Assembly: GCF_900089605.1 (NCBI RefSeq)
Contig: NZ_LT594324.1
Coordinates: 1,426,001-1,490,000 of the forward strand
Length of the DNA: 64,000 nucleotides
Direction of reading: 5' to 3'
Origin: Micromonospora narathiwatensis
Lineage (GTDB): Bacteria; Actinomycetota; Actinomycetes; Mycobacteriales; Micromonosporaceae
In this document: one piece after another, positions 61,832-64,000 of the stretch
Position numbering within the stretch: the stretch's first letter is position 1
How the letters are laid out: each line of letters begins with the position of its first letter
Position numbers and translations under genes: made by a program
The notes under the pieces: generated by a model
Databases searched by the model: none
Told to the model about the DNA's origin: nothing
The model's input: only the letters and a program-made list of their open reading frames with translations

Positions 61832-62547
61832 GGGGCCGATGCGTTCGTGAGTCGGTGAAGAGAACGCAGGACCAGCTCCGTATCGGCAAGGTCCGCCAGG
61901 ACCAGGTCAGCGCCGGCCTCCCGTAGAGCCTCTACTGAGTCGACGCCGGTAGCAACGGCGAGGACGCGAGCTCCACCCTTGACGCCCGCTTCTACGTCAC
62001 GCGTCGTGTCGCCAACGAGGATTGTGTTACCACGGTCGAACTCGGTGTCGTACTTGCGGCTGGCTTTGGTCTGGGAAGCCGCCACCAGGTCGGCTCGAAC
62101 CATGCTGTCCGACCCGAAGCCGCCGACCTCGAAGTCAAGATGCCTGTGCAGCCCGAAGGTCGCCAGCTTGGTGAATGCGTTCTCAGGGATATTGCCTGTC
62201 AACACGGATTGGACGAAGGCTGGGTCTTGGCCGACGGCGGTCAGGGCAGCCTCGGCACCAGGCAGAGCGTGGCCGCGAAGCCGAAGCGCGTCGGCGTTCT
62301 GCGTCATGGCCGCGACGAGCGTCGGAAAGAGGCGGTCACGGTGGGCCTGGGTAACGTCGACACCGTTAGCCGCGAACAGCTCCGCCATGATGGACTGGTC
62401 AGTGCGTCCGTCCGTCTGAGGCCGAACGGTCGGCGGCATGCCGATCATCAGCTCGAAGGCGAGCGCGTAGGTCTCTTTGCTGACGCCGCCGTTCTCGATC
62501 AGCGTGTGGTCGACGTCCCAGAGGATCAGCGTCTTCGGCGTGGTCAC
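61819..62547 (-). CDS. HAD-family phosphatase
   Basis: The 242-aa protein has HAD motif I (LILWDVDHTLI, nucleophile Asp near residue 11), motif II (SVLTGNIPENAF), motif III lysine (ASRKYDT) and motif IV (ILVGDTTRDVEAGVKGG). A cap of the phosphoglycolate phosphatase type (residues about 18-80) is present. GTG 62547 is the start that gives family length. Substrate unknown. It may belong to the AICE cargo, since it lies beyond the divergent regulator. Confidence 0.87.
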   Translation of the reverse strand: MTTPKTLILWDVDHTLIENGGVSKETYALAFELMIGMPPTVRPQTDGRTDQSIMAELFAANGVDVTQAHRDRLFPTLVAAMTQNADALRLRGHALPGAEAALTAVGQDPAFVQSVLTGNIPENAFTKLATFGLHRHLDFEVGGFGSDSMVRADLVAASQTKASRKYDTEFDRGNTILVGDTTRDVEAGVKGGARVLAVATGVDSVEALREAGADLVLADLADTELVLRSLHRLTNASAPYGS

Positions 62548-63193
62548 GCTGCCATCATCGCAGCTACCTCCGATAACCACACGGGACGAACGACCCGGTA
62601 GCACTTGCGGGGCCACTGATGAGCAGGGCCGGTCCGGCCGGGCTGCCGGCGATGTGGTTCAAAGTTTCTGTACGTCTTCAAGGCGGCCCTTGACGGGCCG
62701 CACGCGCCGCCGCCTGGGCGCGCGCCGGCCGCTGCCGCTGTCGCTCTGCGGCCGTCACGCCTGACGCCCGGCGGCTGGCGCGGAGAGCGGGGAGCCCGGT
62801 GGGCCGCCGCAGAACGACAGATCGTTGATGGGTGGTGTGGTGGGCCGGCAGCCGGCCGGGCCGCGCGGCCACGAGCCCGCGCGGCGTAGGGGAGCGGACG
62901 CCGGCCGCGTCGGCGAACTGGCGGCGGTCGCGGGGTTGCGGTTACTGCGCCTCCGGCGGGGGCGCTCCGGCTCCAGGATGGCCGGGGCACCGTCGGCGGG
63001 TCACGGTCCGTGGGTGGTTGCGGTAGGCCATCCCGCCCACCGTCGACCCGGGCGAGCCGAGCAGACCACCGCCCGACCCGCCAGCGTCCGTACGAGCCGT
63101 CAAGGTCCGCTTGACGTGGCGGGCCGGGCGGCGGCCCGCTCCCCAGGAGGGCGGGTCGACGGCAGACGGGATGGCTGAGCGCTTCAGGTCGGA
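62548..63193. other. 650-nt stretch without a credible gene, with palindromes
   Basis: Very GC-rich, with several short inverted repeats: TCAAGG-CGGC-CCTTGA at 62678-62693, CGGCCC-TTGAC-GGGCCG at 62684-62700 and the GTCAAG palindrome at 63099. Overlapping open frames on both strands lack RBS and look like random GC-rich products. It may contain a replication or attachment region of the element, or degraded cargo. Confidence 0.4.
63099..63115. repeat. Inverted repeat GTCAAG-N5-CTTGAC, copy 3
   Basis: Perfect inverted repeat GTCAAG-GTCCG-CTTGAC in the non-coding region, 79 nt from the end of the truncated nuclease-like gene. Confidence 0.5.
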
Positions 63194-64000
63194 CTACTCC
63201 CTAATTCCAGTTCTCTTGCTGAACAGATCGAGCCACGTCTCGAATTCGGCAATCCTGCTCGGATCCCCATACTGCTTTCTCAGCCAGAAAGGATTGAACA
63301 TCCTTGCCTTCGATGCCAAGGTTTGTTCGACGCTGTGCACAAATCGCAGGGCGCGCTCATTGATGTAGTTTTCAAGCTGGCTGAATTCGACAACCTCGAT
63401 CAGGTATTTCTTGGTCTTGGTCCCATCGCTTAGATGTCGGACGACCGGAGCCCATGGGACGCGCCTAACGGACGGGCTCTCCTGGCCGATGGAGACCGTA
63501 TAGACAGGACCGTTGGTTACGAGTATCGGGAAGTACAGGTGGTAGGTGGGATGTTCATCTTCGGGCTCGTAACTCGGCTTCTCCATCAGTGACACAGTGG
63601 CCTTGATCAGCGGCATGACAATGCTGTCGTAGACACTGTTGTTGTCGGCGCGCCACTTGCCGCTCTGCCTGTTCAGGCGGACGAGTTGGTTGCCCTCGAA
63701 GCCCCCTTCGAATGCTCGACCAAGAAGGGAGCCAGAATTGAGGAGAAAGGCCGCCGAGTAGGGTCCTCGGTTCCAGCCGAGTCGAAGGGGATCGAAAACC
63801 GGCACATATACGTTGTCGAACCTGTAGAGGGCCGCTTCGGGTGCGACATCTCTTCCCACTACAATGAAAGGGTTATCGGTATTCTTGCATTCAACAATAA
63901 TGTCAGCGGAGACCCACGGGCATGCCATATTGCGGTCGCCTACAAAGGCTCCATAGTCGGCAACAACATCGATCTCTCGTGACTTTCCCGTATCGGGATC
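63194..64000 (-). CDS. Partial gene: putative PD-(D/E)XK nuclease-like protein (5' end beyond window)
   Basis: The frame is open from the stop at 63194 through the window edge (at least 268 aa); an internal ATG at 63928 is not the true start. Near the edge the protein reads TGKSREIDVVADYGAFVGDR and then SADIIVECKNTDNPFIVVGR, so D (in EID) and E-x-K (in VECK) have the spacing of a PD-(D/E)XK nuclease core. The rest (about 200 residues) is alpha/beta without a recognised domain. Codon use is less GC-rich than in neighbours, so it was probably acquired laterally. Defence or mobile-element function is inferred. Confidence 0.75.
   Translation of the reverse strand, partial: DPDTGKSREIDVVADYGAFVGDRNMACPWVSADIIVECKNTDNPFIVVGRDVAPEAALYRFDNVYVPVFDPLRLGWNRGPYSAAFLLNSGSLLGRAFEGGFEGNQLVRLNRQSGKWRADNNSVYDSIVMPLIKATVSLMEKPSYEPEDEHPTYHLYFPILVTNGPVYTVSIGQESPSVRRVPWAPVVRHLSDGTKTKKYLIEVVEFSQLENYINERALRFVHSVEQTLASKARMFNPFWLRKQYGDPSRIAEFETWLDLFSKRTGIRE

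Noticed and set aside
62544..62990. 148-codon minus-strand frame downstream of the element
   Set aside because: Overlaps the HAD gene start, has no RBS and an Arg/Ala/Pro-rich product typical of shadow frames in GC-rich DNA.

Overview
The window is very GC-rich DNA with actinobacterial gene content: a mycothiol ligase (mshC), glucosyl-3-phosphoglycerate synthase, SecA2, an F420-type luciferase-fold oxidoreductase, DUF3090/SCO1664 neighbours and a pSAM2-like integrative element. Codon use and gene style fit Micromonosporaceae (Micromonospora or a close relative). I found no rRNA or tRNA gene.

Layout. (1) 1-24.7 kb is ordinary chromosome: a ThDP enzyme, an SigB/F-type sigma factor fused to a STAS domain, ctaD, a glycosyltransferase pair (gpgS plus GT4) divergent from a Gfo/Idh plus MDR dehydrogenase pair, secA2, a GAF-ANTAR regulator, a cysteine dioxygenase-rhodanese operon, two tandem receiver-less winged-helix regulators and several small conserved proteins. 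(2) 26.0-30.5 kb is a compact four-gene minus-strand operon: a small helical protein, a 295-aa protein, an 890-aa ATPase that looks like three tandem FtsK/SpoIIIE-type domains with only the middle one intact, and a coiled-coil membrane protein. It resembles a reduced, orphan type VII-like or DNA-translocation module and is the best candidate here for an undescribed system. (3) 31-52.8 kb is again core chromosome: a ClpC-like ATPase, LysR, hemerythrin, an M20 peptidase, an aldo-keto reductase, an LLM oxidoreductase with uppP, a secreted cell-wall protein, a histidine phosphatase-DUF3090-SCO1664-mshC run, a GntR regulator, a PAC2 protein and metH.

(4) From 52.86 kb to beyond about 61 kb lies an actinomycete integrative and conjugative element (AICE): tyrosine integrase, excisionase, RepSA-type replication initiator, DUF2637 spread protein, an RRQRL-type zinc protein, HTH and DUF6197 proteins, an FtsK-type transfer ATPase with a separate membrane partner, and a divergent XRE-DUF5919 regulator. 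Its gene pairs overlap by 1-4 nt. A 228-nt gap at 60377-60604 holds four hairpins, two of which display the same 14-nt loop. The perfect inverted repeat GTCAAG-N5-CTTGAC occurs three times between 54.7 and 63.1 kb and was not noticed elsewhere. The element's right end is not visible. A HAD phosphatase, a 650-nt non-coding stretch and a lower-GC gene with PD-(D/E)XK nuclease motifs, cut by the window edge, may be cargo.

Between 43.4 and 49.3 kb several genes have a TANNNT-like -10 box 6-7 nt before the start codon, which suggests leaderless transcripts. Functions given below rest on motifs read by eye; no database search was run.
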